Shown piece by piece: positions 15,025 to 22,941 of a stretch of 25,077 nucleotides of DNA; position 1 is the first letter of the stretch; every line of letters starts with the position of its first letter. Made by a program: the position numbers and the translations under genes. Under the pieces are notes generated by a model. The model was not told the origin of the DNA. It worked only from the letters and a program-made list of their open reading frames with translations, and made no database searches. The DNA is taken from positions 1 through 25,077 of IMG/VR virus record IMGVR_UViG_3300024348_000225, one strand, 5' to 3'. The stretch is from a virus.

Positions 15025-17481
15025 TTACTTCTTTTTAGACTTCTTGCTGACATAGCCGCCATGCATGAAGCCGCCACCTCTGCTAATCTTATCGTCGTAG
15101 CTCTCTTTTTTATCACGGCTACCGTCTCCGCTTCTGCCTGAACTTGTGGCACCTGAAAGGCTATTGGTAGACTTAGTAGTAGTACTAGACGATGACGCAG
15201 GGAGTGAAGTAGTTGTGACTTTTGGGGCAGACCCGCTTGTTGCAGTAGCAGCTTCAGGTGATGACGCAGGGAGTGAAGGTGCTGGAGATGTGTCTTTCTT
15301 AGTCATATCTCTTCTGCCGCCGCCAACAGACTCAGTAATACCAATCTTGTTACCATCTTTATCTTTAGCGTCTACGCCCATAGAACCGTCGAAGCCAAGT
15401 AGGTCACCAAGATATGTATCACCAAAGTTCGTCTTACCATCACCGCTGGTATCAACTAGACCATCAGTCATGCTCTTACCGCCACCATAGATACCAGTAC
15501 CACGTACTACTTTATCCTTCATTGTATCTTTTTCATTAGCAGCAGTAAATCTAGACTTCATGTCCATAAGCTTTTTATACTCTGGATCTTTAGGGTCTGT
15601 AATAGCTGCAAGGCGGTTATCTAGAGCTTCCATAACTCTTTTGTCTTCTGCGTTACCTGCATAACTAATAAGAGCGCCCATAAGAGGGTTAATACCGCCA
15701 GCAATAGCTCTAACGCCTCTGCCTAATAGGCTATCTTTCTGATCAAGGTAAGTGCCGAACTCAGAAGCATCAGCAGTAGCCCAGTCCTTACGTTCTACAG
15801 GCTGTTGTTGGGTAGGAGTGTCACGATCTTTGCGTTCACGCTTTGGTGCAGCAGTTTCAGCAGCAGTCTCACCAGAAGCTGTATAACCTGCAGGGATAGA
15901 TGACATAGGCTTACCATTCACAAAGCGTACAGAGAGTGTCATACCTTCAGCATTGGTGTAAGTGCGATACTCTTGCCCAGAACCTTTTCCAGCAGTCGTA
16001 AATGCATCTGGAAACTCTTCCTGTAGTGCAGCCATATCAACGTCTACTACACCGCCATCAGCATAACCTTTAATGTAACCGCCCATGTTCATCTCAGGCT
16101 GTTCACCCATCTGTGAATCATCAATAGTTTGCAACTCACTGATATCAAATGGAAGTTCGTCTTCACCCATTTCCATACCTGAAGGTTCACCACCTACACG
16201 ACCACCCTCGTCTAGCTCTTGCCAGCCTTGCTTAGCTTGCATACGTAGATCTTCAAAGAACTTAACGCCATAGTAGCGTAGAACATCAGCAGGTACAATG
16301 TATTCACCTTCACTGAGGTTAGCTGGGATATCATCCCGAACCTCTTCAGGTCTAGCACCTAGAGGTACTTCATTACCAGATACTGGATCTACTTCTGCTC
16401 TAGAGGATTTAAACACTGTTTCCATTTGATCATCCATTGTTAATCCACCTTCTGCATATTGCTGTCTCTTTTTAACAAGGCCACCTTCAGCGAATCCTGT
16501 ATCATTAGTTTCTGTAGGTAGCTTACGTATTGTAACACCAGCAGCACCAAGCTTGTTGTTTGCTACTTCAAAACCATTACCTAAAACCTCTGTTATATAG
16601 GATCTAAGTTCAGGCTGAGTAAAACCTTTTTGATATGTATCCATAGATGTAATGATAGACATAGGCTCAGGTCCAGGAGTACCTTTAGCAGCCATTACAT
16701 CTCTACCACGAGTAGTTATTACAGCTACACCATTAGGTTCAAGAATACGGCCAATATCCATAACTATACCATCCCTAACCTCACGAGGTACTACGTTTAG
16801 AACATTTAGGTTTGTAACCTTTTTGTATGAGTTAGATGGAATATCTTCTGGAGAAATAAAATCAGGTGTAAAGTCTGCTTTTGGGAATGGCTCATATGTA
16901 TCAAAGCCTAGCTCTTTTTTAGATAAACCCAATCCTGCCCCAAAGTCTAGAGTTCTACCCTCCCCTACTGCATCATTTAAAAGGGTGTCTGCTTTTTTAT
17001 ATGTAGGTAACGTACCTGCAATCTGTGTTCTAGCTGCATTTTCAGCGGGAGGTAATTCTATATCTGGAAGGTCTACCTCTTTGGGTTTCAAGGAGATGTT
17101 ACCACCCATAGAACCCATAGCATTAGGATTGACCTCTACCCGCTTAGCTACATCAAATACTTCTTTAGCACCCTTCTTAATGGCGGCAGAAGCAGCATCA
17201 CCTAAGCCGGGGACAAGGCCTACAATAGTAGCCCCACCTAAAGCCCCTGCTAAGTAATAATTAGGCTCTTCTTTGTTAAGCTCATCATAAACATCTTTAG
17301 CTGCCATAGCATCACCAATAATAGGTGTCATCTCACCAACGAAGGTAGCTACATCTCTAAAGGTAGTCTCTGGTAGGGGTTCAGACTCAGAAGCAAGTTT
17401 GTTCGTATAGTTTGACCACTCCTCTTCAGTACTACCTAATAGTCCAGTCATTTGGTCTTTTACACCCGTATCATCAGCCAT
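15025..17481 (-). CDS. Multidomain 818-residue protein with a class I methyltransferase-like domain, probable virion/ejected protein
   Basis: Residues 40-110 hold hydrophobic Gly/Pro segments (FVGEMTPIIGDAMAAKDVYD and IVGLVPGLGDAASAAIKKGA) similar to the pretoxin-type linkers of polymorphic toxins. Residues about 155-322 look like a SAM-dependent methyltransferase: motif I TLDFGAGLG (177-185), then NLNVLNVVPREVRDGIV and ILEPNGVAVITTRG (224-258). Residues 330-477 carry FAEGGLVKK, YAEGGLTMDD, a SEGEYIVPADVLRYYGVKFFEDLR block (391-413) and MGGYIKGYADGG. An EF-hand/dockerin-like loop DTSGDGKTNFGD is at 677-688, a Ser/Thr/Pro linker with repeated SLPASS follows, and the C-terminus is basic (MHGGYVSKKSKKK). 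The start overlaps the preceding stop by 8 bp, with GAGG 9 bases upstream. Its place between portal and scaffold suggests an internal or ejected virion protein. Catalytic activity is unproven. Confidence 0.65.
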   Translation of the reverse strand: MADDTGVKDQMTGLLGSTEEEWSNYTNKLASESEPLPETTFRDVATFVGEMTPIIGDAMAAKDVYDELNKEEPNYYLAGALGGATIVGLVPGLGDAASAAIKKGAKEVFDVAKRVEVNPNAMGSMGGNISLKPKEVDLPDIELPPAENAARTQIAGTLPTYKKADTLLNDAVGEGRTLDFGAGLGLSKKELGFDTYEPFPKADFTPDFISPEDIPSNSYKKVTNLNVLNVVPREVRDGIVMDIGRILEPNGVAVITTRGRDVMAAKGTPGPEPMSIITSMDTYQKGFTQPELRSYITEVLGNGFEVANNKLGAAGVTIRKLPTETNDTGFAEGGLVKKRQQYAEGGLTMDDQMETVFKSSRAEVDPVSGNEVPLGARPEEVRDDIPANLSEGEYIVPADVLRYYGVKFFEDLRMQAKQGWQELDEGGRVGGEPSGMEMGEDELPFDISELQTIDDSQMGEQPEMNMGGYIKGYADGGVVDVDMAALQEEFPDAFTTAGKGSGQEYRTYTNAEGMTLSVRFVNGKPMSSIPAGYTASGETAAETAAPKRERKDRDTPTQQQPVERKDWATADASEFGTYLDQKDSLLGRGVRAIAGGINPLMGALISYAGNAEDKRVMEALDNRLAAITDPKDPEYKKLMDMKSRFTAANEKDTMKDKVVRGTGIYGGGKSMTDGLVDTSGDGKTNFGDTYLGDLLGFDGSMGVDAKDKDGNKIGITESVGGGRRDMTKKDTSPAPSLPASSPEAATATSGSAPKVTTTSLPASSSSTTTKSTNSLSGATSSGRSGDGSRDKKESYDDKISRGGGFMHGGYVSKKSKKK
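15191..15278 (-). repeat. 19-bp direct repeats coding SLPASS in the 818-residue protein
   Basis: The plus-strand 19-mer gatgacgcagggagtgaag occurs exactly at 15191-15209 and 15260-15278, 69 bp apart and in frame. It duplicates SLPASS in the Ser/Thr-rich linker. Confidence 0.85.
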
Positions 17482-17662
17482 TGACTACATCCCTCAAGTA
17501 TTTTAGTTTCCGTAAAGCTTGGATGTAACCCTGACATCTATATATCTCAGAAGTATCCGTCAAACTCTCTAAGGTTTTATGTGTACCAGAGATGCGCCCA
17601 TCTAACTCCTCAATAAGCGCATCCCAGATAGCTTTATCATTGACTAGCTTTTTAAGCGACAT
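17474..17662 (-). CDS. Small conserved-type helical protein between portal and the 818-residue protein
   Basis: From the ATG at 17662 the product is 62 residues, MSLKKLVNDKAIWDALIEELDGRIS... YRCQGYIQALRKLKYLRDVVNG, nearly all helical and without membrane segments. I recall proteins of this shape next to portal genes in other marine phages, with no known function. It overlaps the portal 3' end by 11 bp and the next start by 8 bp, so all three are probably translationally coupled. An upstream in-frame ATG at 17677 has GGAG very close to it; either start could be used. A portal-associated or packaging-accessory role is possible but unsupported. Confidence 0.6.
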   Translation of the reverse strand: MSLKKLVNDKAIWDALIEELDGRISGTHKTLESLTDTSEIYRCQGYIQALRKLKYLRDVVNG

Positions 17663-19754
17663 TGCCACTGAACCCATCTTCTCCTGGTGCTGGAGCAGTA
17701 CCTACACCTATTTGTGAACCACCCCCACCAGAAGAGTCCTGAACGCCCTGTGGACCCTGTCCCTGTGGCGCTGGGCCACCTGCAGGAGGTTGCTGTGCAG
17801 ATTGGAACCCTTTCAGGATCTCTGCCTGAATAGCTGCATCAGTAATAGAGTTGGTAACCTTAGCTGGGTCAAGATCCATAGACTTAGCAATCTCACGAAT
17901 GATGTAGTCCATCTTAGCGAAAGGAGCCAAGACAGGGTTCTGTGCTACCTGCAAGAACTGCATCAAGCGCTGGGAGCGTACTTCGTTAGCCATGAGGCTC
18001 TCTGTACCTGAAGCATTAACTTCCAAGTCACCACGAATGCTAGGATCAAAGTCAAACTGCATGTTGAATGCAAAGAAAGACTTACCTAGTGGTTTGATCA
18101 GGTAGTCATCTACGTTCTTAACTACAGTGCGGATAGAACCGTTAGCTGCAGACATAAGCATAGAGATACCAGAAGCAGTACGACCTACACCAGACACACC
18201 AGTCTGACCATGTGCAAAGCTAGGGAAGCCTGTAGACTCATCAGCCAGTACACGAGCCTTATCAAAAAGCTGCATGTTCTCTTGTGCTACGTTAGGGAAC
18301 TTCGTACCAAAGATAGCCTGTCCTGGAGCGCCACCTTGACGCCTGAAGATCTTTCCTGGGTAGATAGACATATCTTGTCCTGGAACTAGGTTAGACTCAT
18401 CTACTTCAATGATCAAGTTACCCGACATTGCAGCGTTATCAATAGCCATACGCATAAAGCCGTTCATCAACGTCTGAGTATCGTCCATGTTCTCAGCAAT
18501 ACCTACACCGAAGAAGCTGTAAGGGTTATGCTCATATGGTACGGCGTAGTAAGGAATACGTGCAGGTTTGAATGGGTTAAGCACAAGACGGATCACTTCG
18601 CCGTTACACACCCATACGTTAGCATTAAGCTCATCAAGATCTTTATACTCTTTAGGGATCTTGATGCCATTCTCTTCAAGAATATCAACATCTACAAAAC
18701 CCCAGAACTCTAGGACTTCCCAACGCTCTGACTCTGGTTGAGTAGAGGCATCTTCCATAGCCTGTTCCCAGTGCTTCTGGATGTAGTCAGCACCTCTATC
18801 AATAGCTGTACCGATAGCCTCTTTCATGAAGTATGGGCGAGACTTCAATGCACGTAGCTGTGTGCGAGACATCTTGTGACGCTCTACAGTATACTCTGCA
18901 TCTGCCATTGATGATGCTTCTGGGTCTGGGTAGAAGTTCCATACAGAGACATGACTACACTCAGGTACAGTCTTAATGAGAGGCTCATAGTTGCCCTCTT
19001 CGTCCCAGTTAGGATACTCCTTATCTACAGCAAATGGACCCTTCATAACACCAGTGCCAAGCAAAGCCATCTCAAACGCCATAGAGCGAAGGTGAACAGA
19101 AGCGCCAGACTCTTGAAGCTGGTCGTGGATCTTCTTTTCCATCTTCTTAGCTGCAACCATAGCTGGGTGGAATGTTACAGTAGTAGCTGTAGTACCTACA
19201 CCCTCAATGATCTTATCAGAAATAGGTGCAAGCTTTTCTTTTAGTGGGCCAAGACGATCCTTCAATGAAGTAAGTGTCTCGCCGGGCATAAGCTTAGTAT
19301 CTGGGCCAATCAAGTAAGGCTTAGATGCTGGATCAGAGGTAACAGCTTTAAGGGCGTCACCAGCCTGTTCCGCATTAGGATCAATGTTGATATGAGCAGA
19401 TTCTACGACACCATCAGGTAGAATAGAAGGATCTACACTCATTGGGAACCTGTTGTTACCAAACAGTACGTCAATGATCTGACCATAAGCAGCAAGTGTC
19501 TTAGTTTTAGTCACCTTTACAAACACACGAGACTTCTCAGTGTCAGTGAACTTAACATCTGGACCATACAAGCCACGATAGTTGCGATAAGCTCTAAGCC
19601 AACGCTCTTCATCGCCTAGACGAGCATCTTCTGCTCTAGTGAACCTGTCAGTAACGTATGAAACTACACTACTTGCTGTAAATAGAGTGTCCTTACCGTC
19701 CTCTGCTGCAACAACATCGTCCGTCTCGAACATCATTTCATCATTTTCTGCCAT
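17652..19754 (-). CDS. Portal protein (large, podovirus/P22-like type)
   Basis: The 700-residue product starts MAENDEMMFETDD. It has FTRAEDARLGDEERWLRAYRNYRG early, the Trp- and Asp-rich VWNFYPDPEASSMADAEYTVERHKMSRTQLRAL segment in the middle, and RIPYYAVPYEHNPYSFFGVGIAENMDDTQTLMNGFMRMAIDNAAM, characteristic of large portals. The last 60 residues are a Gly/Pro/Gln-rich tail (PPAGGPAPQGQGPQG). Twelve copies form the ring through which DNA enters and leaves the head. The gene starts 2 bp after the large terminase stop, the standard terminase-portal order. At 700 residues it is longer than siphovirus portals and near P22 gp1. Confidence 0.85.
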   Translation of the reverse strand: MAENDEMMFETDDVVAAEDGKDTLFTASSVVSYVTDRFTRAEDARLGDEERWLRAYRNYRGLYGPDVKFTDTEKSRVFVKVTKTKTLAAYGQIIDVLFGNNRFPMSVDPSILPDGVVESAHINIDPNAEQAGDALKAVTSDPASKPYLIGPDTKLMPGETLTSLKDRLGPLKEKLAPISDKIIEGVGTTATTVTFHPAMVAAKKMEKKIHDQLQESGASVHLRSMAFEMALLGTGVMKGPFAVDKEYPNWDEEGNYEPLIKTVPECSHVSVWNFYPDPEASSMADAEYTVERHKMSRTQLRALKSRPYFMKEAIGTAIDRGADYIQKHWEQAMEDASTQPESERWEVLEFWGFVDVDILEENGIKIPKEYKDLDELNANVWVCNGEVIRLVLNPFKPARIPYYAVPYEHNPYSFFGVGIAENMDDTQTLMNGFMRMAIDNAAMSGNLIIEVDESNLVPGQDMSIYPGKIFRRQGGAPGQAIFGTKFPNVAQENMQLFDKARVLADESTGFPSFAHGQTGVSGVGRTASGISMLMSAANGSIRTVVKNVDDYLIKPLGKSFFAFNMQFDFDPSIRGDLEVNASGTESLMANEVRSQRLMQFLQVAQNPVLAPFAKMDYIIREIAKSMDLDPAKVTNSITDAAIQAEILKGFQSAQQPPAGGPAPQGQGPQGVQDSSGGGGSQIGVGTAPAPGEDGFSGNVA

Positions 19755-19756
19755 AC

Positions 19757-21352
19757 TTAGTATCCAAATGTTGTGTCACTAGCCTGAAAACCAGTGCGTT
19801 GTGTTGCAGGATCGTAATCCCATATGCTTTTGCTGCGTGGTCTAGTCATAATACCATAGCGCAAGGCATCATAGAGGTGGTCTTCTGAGTTTGTATCTAC
19901 ATCCTCTGGATTACGCTTATCTAGAGGTATAGATGGGATTTGAGCTATAGTATGAGTACAATTGCTAGTGAATACGAGACGTGGGGCTTCTGTATATTCA
20001 TCAACCTGTAAACGTCTGTGTATTTCGTTCTTACCTGAGACACGAGAGCCTCTAGATCTATCAGAAGGCCTCCATCTACAGCCCTTCATGTTCATCTGCT
20101 CTGCAAGGCTAGGACCAGTATCACCCCTGTTATGCCACAAGGAGGAGTCAAGAACACCATATAGTATCTTACCATCACCCGCTTCTAAGTCTAAGATCAT
20201 ATCTGCTAGATCAGAAGCAGTAACTTTAGAACAGTACAACTCTCTATACACGATAAGTTGCTCAGCAGGTGATACAGCAAACCACAAAACACCAGTGAAG
20301 GAACCATACCCGTAGTCACAGGCTCTAAACCGAGGCCAAGACTCTGGAATGTCAAAAGCTTCTACTACATGCTTGTTCCTGTCAAACTCAGGAAACGCTG
20401 CACCCTCGTTAATATCCCAGTTACCCTCTAGAAGCTGCTTACGCTGATGCTCAGGAAGAGACAAAAGCATAGCTTCATAGTCACCAGAGTCTGACAGATA
20501 AGGGTTATCAAACAAACTTGCAGGAATAAACCTACGCTTAAATAGAGGCTCACCTTCTTTACTGTGGCCTTTAGGAAACGTAATGGTTTCACCAGACTCA
20601 ATATCCGTAGCCCAGAAAGCTTTACCAGAAGGGCTAGGGTCAATAAACATCTTCTTAACCCAACTATGCCCAGCGCCACCAGGGTTAGTTGTACCTCGCA
20701 TATACAAACCTAACTCTTTACTAGAACTACGTAGTCGTGAACGCATATAATTCCAAGCGTAGGGAGTACCCCACTGAGTAAGTTCGTCGAAGCCAATCCA
20801 GTTAAACGCCTGACCTTGGTAGCGCATAACGTCCATGTCTTTATCCAAGTAAGACATCCAGAGTCTACCACCACGAGGTGAAGTCCATTGTGACTTGCGC
20901 TCTGACCACTTAATGCCAGGAATAGCCTTGGGATATAGTTCTTGGCTCTTCTGGATAAGCTCTCGTAGTTCTTCCGTAGTATGTCGTACTAGCAGACCAG
21001 AGAAGTTAGGGTCATTGAGGCCGTGTAAGGGGTCTGCAAGCATCGCATAAGACTTTCCGCCACCCGCAGCACCCCCGTAGAGTACTTCACGCTCAGAGGA
21101 GCTTAGAAAGGCTGTCTGTGGCCCTGCGTTAGGCTTGAATACAACGTCCTGTGCATCTTCGATGTTATACTCTGCAGATTTAACTTCAGCGTAAACGGTT
21201 TCAACCTGCTTAGGTGTCTTCCCCTCCTGTGATGGAGTAGGCTCCGATGTTTTGCTCTTCGAGTTTTTTGATCTCGTGTAGCGTTTCTTCGAGGCGCTTG
21301 GCAAGCTTGCGTTTAATTGCAGCAGTTTTTTTACGTCTTCGCTCAATTTCAA
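19757..21352 (-). CDS. terL: Terminase large subunit
   Basis: The 531-residue protein has an ATPase with Walker A GGAAGGGKS (residues 93-101), Walker B NWIGFDE (184-190) and coupling motif TTNPGG (221-226). A nuclease domain follows with acidic residues in RACDYGYG (D346), GVLDSS (D402) and EDHLYDALRYG (D491 or D495). It drives DNA into the procapsid through the portal and cuts concatemers. There is no ATG before the Walker A lysine (the first is at residue 104), so translation must begin at a TTG: either 21352, only three codons after an in-frame stop, or 21346. GAAGAGAG lies just upstream. The first 48 codons overlap the preceding gene in another frame. The basic N-terminus (SKKRYTRSKNSKSK) may be disordered. 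Confidence 0.92.
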   Translation of the reverse strand: MKLSEDVKKLLQLNASLPSASKKRYTRSKNSKSKTSEPTPSQEGKTPKQVETVYAEVKSAEYNIEDAQDVVFKPNAGPQTAFLSSSEREVLYGGAAGGGKSYAMLADPLHGLNDPNFSGLLVRHTTEELRELIQKSQELYPKAIPGIKWSERKSQWTSPRGGRLWMSYLDKDMDVMRYQGQAFNWIGFDELTQWGTPYAWNYMRSRLRSSSKELGLYMRGTTNPGGAGHSWVKKMFIDPSPSGKAFWATDIESGETITFPKGHSKEGEPLFKRRFIPASLFDNPYLSDSGDYEAMLLSLPEHQRKQLLEGNWDINEGAAFPEFDRNKHVVEAFDIPESWPRFRACDYGYGSFTGVLWFAVSPAEQLIVYRELYCSKVTASDLADMILDLEAGDGKILYGVLDSSLWHNRGDTGPSLAEQMNMKGCRWRPSDRSRGSRVSGKNEIHRRLQVDEYTEAPRLVFTSNCTHTIAQIPSIPLDKRNPEDVDTNSEDHLYDALRYGIMTRPRSKSIWDYDPATQRTGFQASDTTFGY

Positions 21353-21638
21353 CTCTCTTCTTTAGGCCCATATGTGATATGTAACGGCCTGTCTGTTTAG
21401 AAAGCCAGCGAGATACATCTCTAAAAGAGTACTGCTTTAAGTGACGCTTTGCAAGCTCTAAAGCTTCAAGCTGGTCAGGGATAGGGACTAGGAGCTTTTC
21501 ATTCTCTGGATGTACCTCATAGCCGAAAGGTATAGTCCTAGAACCTACTCTGGCTATAACGTGCCACTCCCGTTCTCTACCCTTGTTAGGCTTAGGTAAC
21601 TCCCAGAAGCCTAGATCTCTATCATAATCAAAAGACAC
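21210..21638 (-). CDS. HTH-like basic protein between terminase subunits
   Basis: The 142-residue product starts at a GTG, MSFDYDRDLGFWELPKPNKGREREWHVIARVGSRTIPFGYEVH. A helix-turn-helix-looking part follows (YSFRDVSRWLSKQTGRYISHMGLKKRVEIERRRKK, about residues 90-124), then a charged coiled coil (KLAKRLEETLHEIKKLEEQN). The helix-turn-helix resembles recombinase/resolvase-type DNA-binding domains, but no recombinase catalytic domain is present. Sited 2 bp after the small terminase and overlapping the large terminase by 143 bp, it may help recognise the packaging site. A transcription role is an alternative. Confidence 0.6.
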   Translation of the reverse strand: MSFDYDRDLGFWELPKPNKGREREWHVIARVGSRTIPFGYEVHPENEKLLVPIPDQLEALELAKRHLKQYSFRDVSRWLSKQTGRYISHMGLKKRVEIERRRKKTAAIKRKLAKRLEETLHEIKKLEEQNIGAYSITGGEDT

Positions 21639-21640
21639 TG

Positions 21641-22012
21641 TTACTCGTTATTACCTTCTTTAGGTGGAAGATAGAAGATGCCACCCCCAGAAGAGGAAAC
21701 ATCTACTTTGTCTACTTTACCAAGTCCTGCACGATCTAGCAAGTCTTTAGCTGCAGCCATCTTCTCTTTTATGCCAAGCTCTGTAGGATCATACAAAGCG
21801 TTAACCATAGCCATAGCAGCTTTTGGTGCAGTACGAGAGAAGTAGGTGCGTGTTGCGTCATTGATCTCATCTTTAAGTGCTTCTACAATCAAGCGTGTAG
21901 GCGTGTTTTCACTATAACCTGCCAACTTCTTGGCAAGAACAACGTCACCGCCAGCTTCGTCGAAGAGTACTTCTAGAAACTTTTGCTGATTCTCTGTTAG
22001 ATTTCTTGCCAT
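21641..22012 (-). CDS. terS: Terminase small subunit-like protein
   Basis: The 123-residue protein has an N-terminal helical domain (NLTENQQKFLEVLFDEAGGDVVLAKKLAGYSENTP, residues 4-38) that looks like the HTH of small terminases. Helical oligomerisation segments follow, and the protein ends in a short Gly/Ser linker and acidic tail. Small terminases bind the packaging site and stimulate the large subunit. The position just ahead of the large subunit and the length fit. GAGGA lies 9 bases before the ATG. The 65-bp upstream gap contains a TATAACTA box, so packaging genes may have their own promoter. The family is divergent, so the call rests on position and pattern. Confidence 0.75.
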   Translation of the reverse strand: MARNLTENQQKFLEVLFDEAGGDVVLAKKLAGYSENTPTRLIVEALKDEINDATRTYFSRTAPKAAMAMVNALYDPTELGIKEKMAAAKDLLDRAGLGKVDKVDVSSSGGGIFYLPPKEGNNE

Positions 22013-22042
22013 TAAGTTGTCCTCTTTAATTAGGCTTGCATA

Positions 22043-22050
22043 TAGTTATA
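22043..22050 (-). promoter_or_regulatory. TATAACTA box upstream of the small terminase
   Basis: Minus-strand context GAGTATAACTATATGC, about 31 bases before the ATG at 22012, in a true intergenic gap. Same octamer as in the gaps at 1237 and 22299. Promoter role inferred. Confidence 0.4.
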
Positions 22051-22077
22051 CTCAGTACAACCTTAATAGCAAGCACC

Positions 22078-22245
22078 TTATCCCTTAGCGTAATAACGCT
22101 CTTTAATCTCACCACGAGAAATGCCAATATCTCTCAGTTCTGCATCTGTCATGTGAGTCAAGATGAAGAAGTCAGCACGGCGTTGTTGAGACTTTACGAT
22201 ACCCTGATGAAAGCGCAGGATAGCTGCTTTGAGTTTGTTTAGCAT
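22078..22245 (-). CDS. DUF1127 (YjiS-like) small protein
   Basis: From the ATG at 22245 the product is 55 residues, basic and helical. Its C-terminal half HMTDAELRDIGISRGEIKERYY matches the DUF1127 signature (L-x-D-x-x-L-x-D-I-G-[IL]-x-R-x-x-I). The family is most abundant in Alphaproteobacteria, where members have been linked to RNA binding and to regulation of stress and nutrient metabolism. AAAGG is 10 bases upstream of this ATG and lies inside the longer alternative from 22284, so I prefer the short form, which is also the usual family length. It stands alone between two gaps with TATAACTA boxes, like a moron-type insertion. A role in reprogramming host RNA or transcription is inference. 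Confidence 0.8.
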   Translation of the reverse strand: MLNKLKAAILRFHQGIVKSQQRRADFFILTHMTDAELRDIGISRGEIKERYYAKG

Positions 22246-22297
22246 AGTTATATAACCTTTGTATGTAAGGACTGCACAGCGCAACCCTATTATACAC

Positions 22298-22308
22298 GTA
22301 GTTATATC
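22298..22308 (-). promoter_or_regulatory. GATATAACTAC box upstream of the DUF1127 gene
   Basis: Minus-strand GATATAACTAC-GTG-TATAATAGGG, the same 11-mer and 3-base spacing to a second TATAA as at 1236-1246. It lies about 53 bases before the DUF1127 ATG. The downstream TATAAT would itself be a good -10 box. Confidence 0.45.
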
Positions 22309-22349
22309 TAAGCATCTTGTGTTTTGTACTTACTAATACTGCATACCCG

Positions 22350-22706
22350 TTACCCTACAGGAACAAAGGTCTCAGTTACAGTCAGAATAGTATCAACATG
22401 TGCCGCTACAGAGGGCATTACCTGAATCTTGTCACCAGCCTGTAGTACAAGCTGAATATCTGGGAATGTTAGTGTCTCACCTGCACCTAGGTTTTTACCC
22501 TCTAGATAGTGTGATGTATAATTATCAGCAGAAATATACCACTGAATAGTGATACCAGTGTTGCCTAGGCTGTTGTGAATATGTAGATAGTTCAACTCTG
22601 CAACACAGTTCGCAGGGCAGGTATAGACGGTCTCTACACTTGTTGTAGTGTTGTGACCCCATATAGATCTTTTACGAGCATTCCTGCCCTGCGATACTAA
22701 TGCCAT
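22350..22706 (-). CDS. Beta-rich small protein, probable virion component
   Basis: The 118-residue product starts MALVSQGRNARKRSIWGHNTTTSVETVYTCPAN. It then alternates strands and turns (AELNYLHIHNS, GITIQWYIS, GETLTFPDIQLVLQAGDKIQVM, TILTVTETFVPVG) in the pattern of a jelly-roll or decoration-type domain. Proteins like this occur near packaging genes in marine phages and are usually called structural. The start shares a base with the previous stop (TAATG), with GAGGAAG upstream. Head decoration or neck whisker are possible; no family is named. Confidence 0.5.
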   Translation of the reverse strand: MALVSQGRNARKRSIWGHNTTTSVETVYTCPANCVAELNYLHIHNSLGNTGITIQWYISADNYTSHYLEGKNLGAGETLTFPDIQLVLQAGDKIQVMPSVAAHVDTILTVTETFVPVG

Positions 22707-22936
22707 TACTCTTCCTCTGCAGCTTTCTTAGCTTTAACCTTCTTAGGCTTAGGCTTTGACTGTTCTAAGTCTGCTACACGACAGATCTCAGTGACGTTAG
22801 GGTCTTTACTCTGTACGTTACCATAGTTGTCTTCACCTGCAGACTGGTTACCCATGTGATCCCACACGTAACCATGCTCATCTACGACATAGCCTTTAGC
22901 TTCTAGTTCTACTTTATACTTATGATAAAACTTCAT
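22706..22936 (-). CDS. Small hypothetical protein with Lys/Ala tail
   Basis: The 76-residue product starts MKFYHKYKVELEAKGYVVDEHGYVWDHMGNQSAGEDNYGNV and ends in a basic-acidic tail (KPKPKKVKAKKAAEEE). The N-terminal half has Tyr/Trp/Gly features; the tail is probably disordered. It is linked by a one-base overlap to the beta-rich protein and lies 5 bp after the Pro/Arg-rich gene, so they form one operon. Unrecognised; function unknown. Confidence 0.55.
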   Translation of the reverse strand: MKFYHKYKVELEAKGYVVDEHGYVWDHMGNQSAGEDNYGNVQSKDPNVTEICRVADLEQSKPKPKKVKAKKAAEEE

Positions 22937-22941
22937 CTGTA

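Noticed and set aside
22246-22284. 13-residue extension of the DUF1127 protein
   Set aside because: Contains the AAAGG site of the inner ATG; family members are about 45-60 residues.
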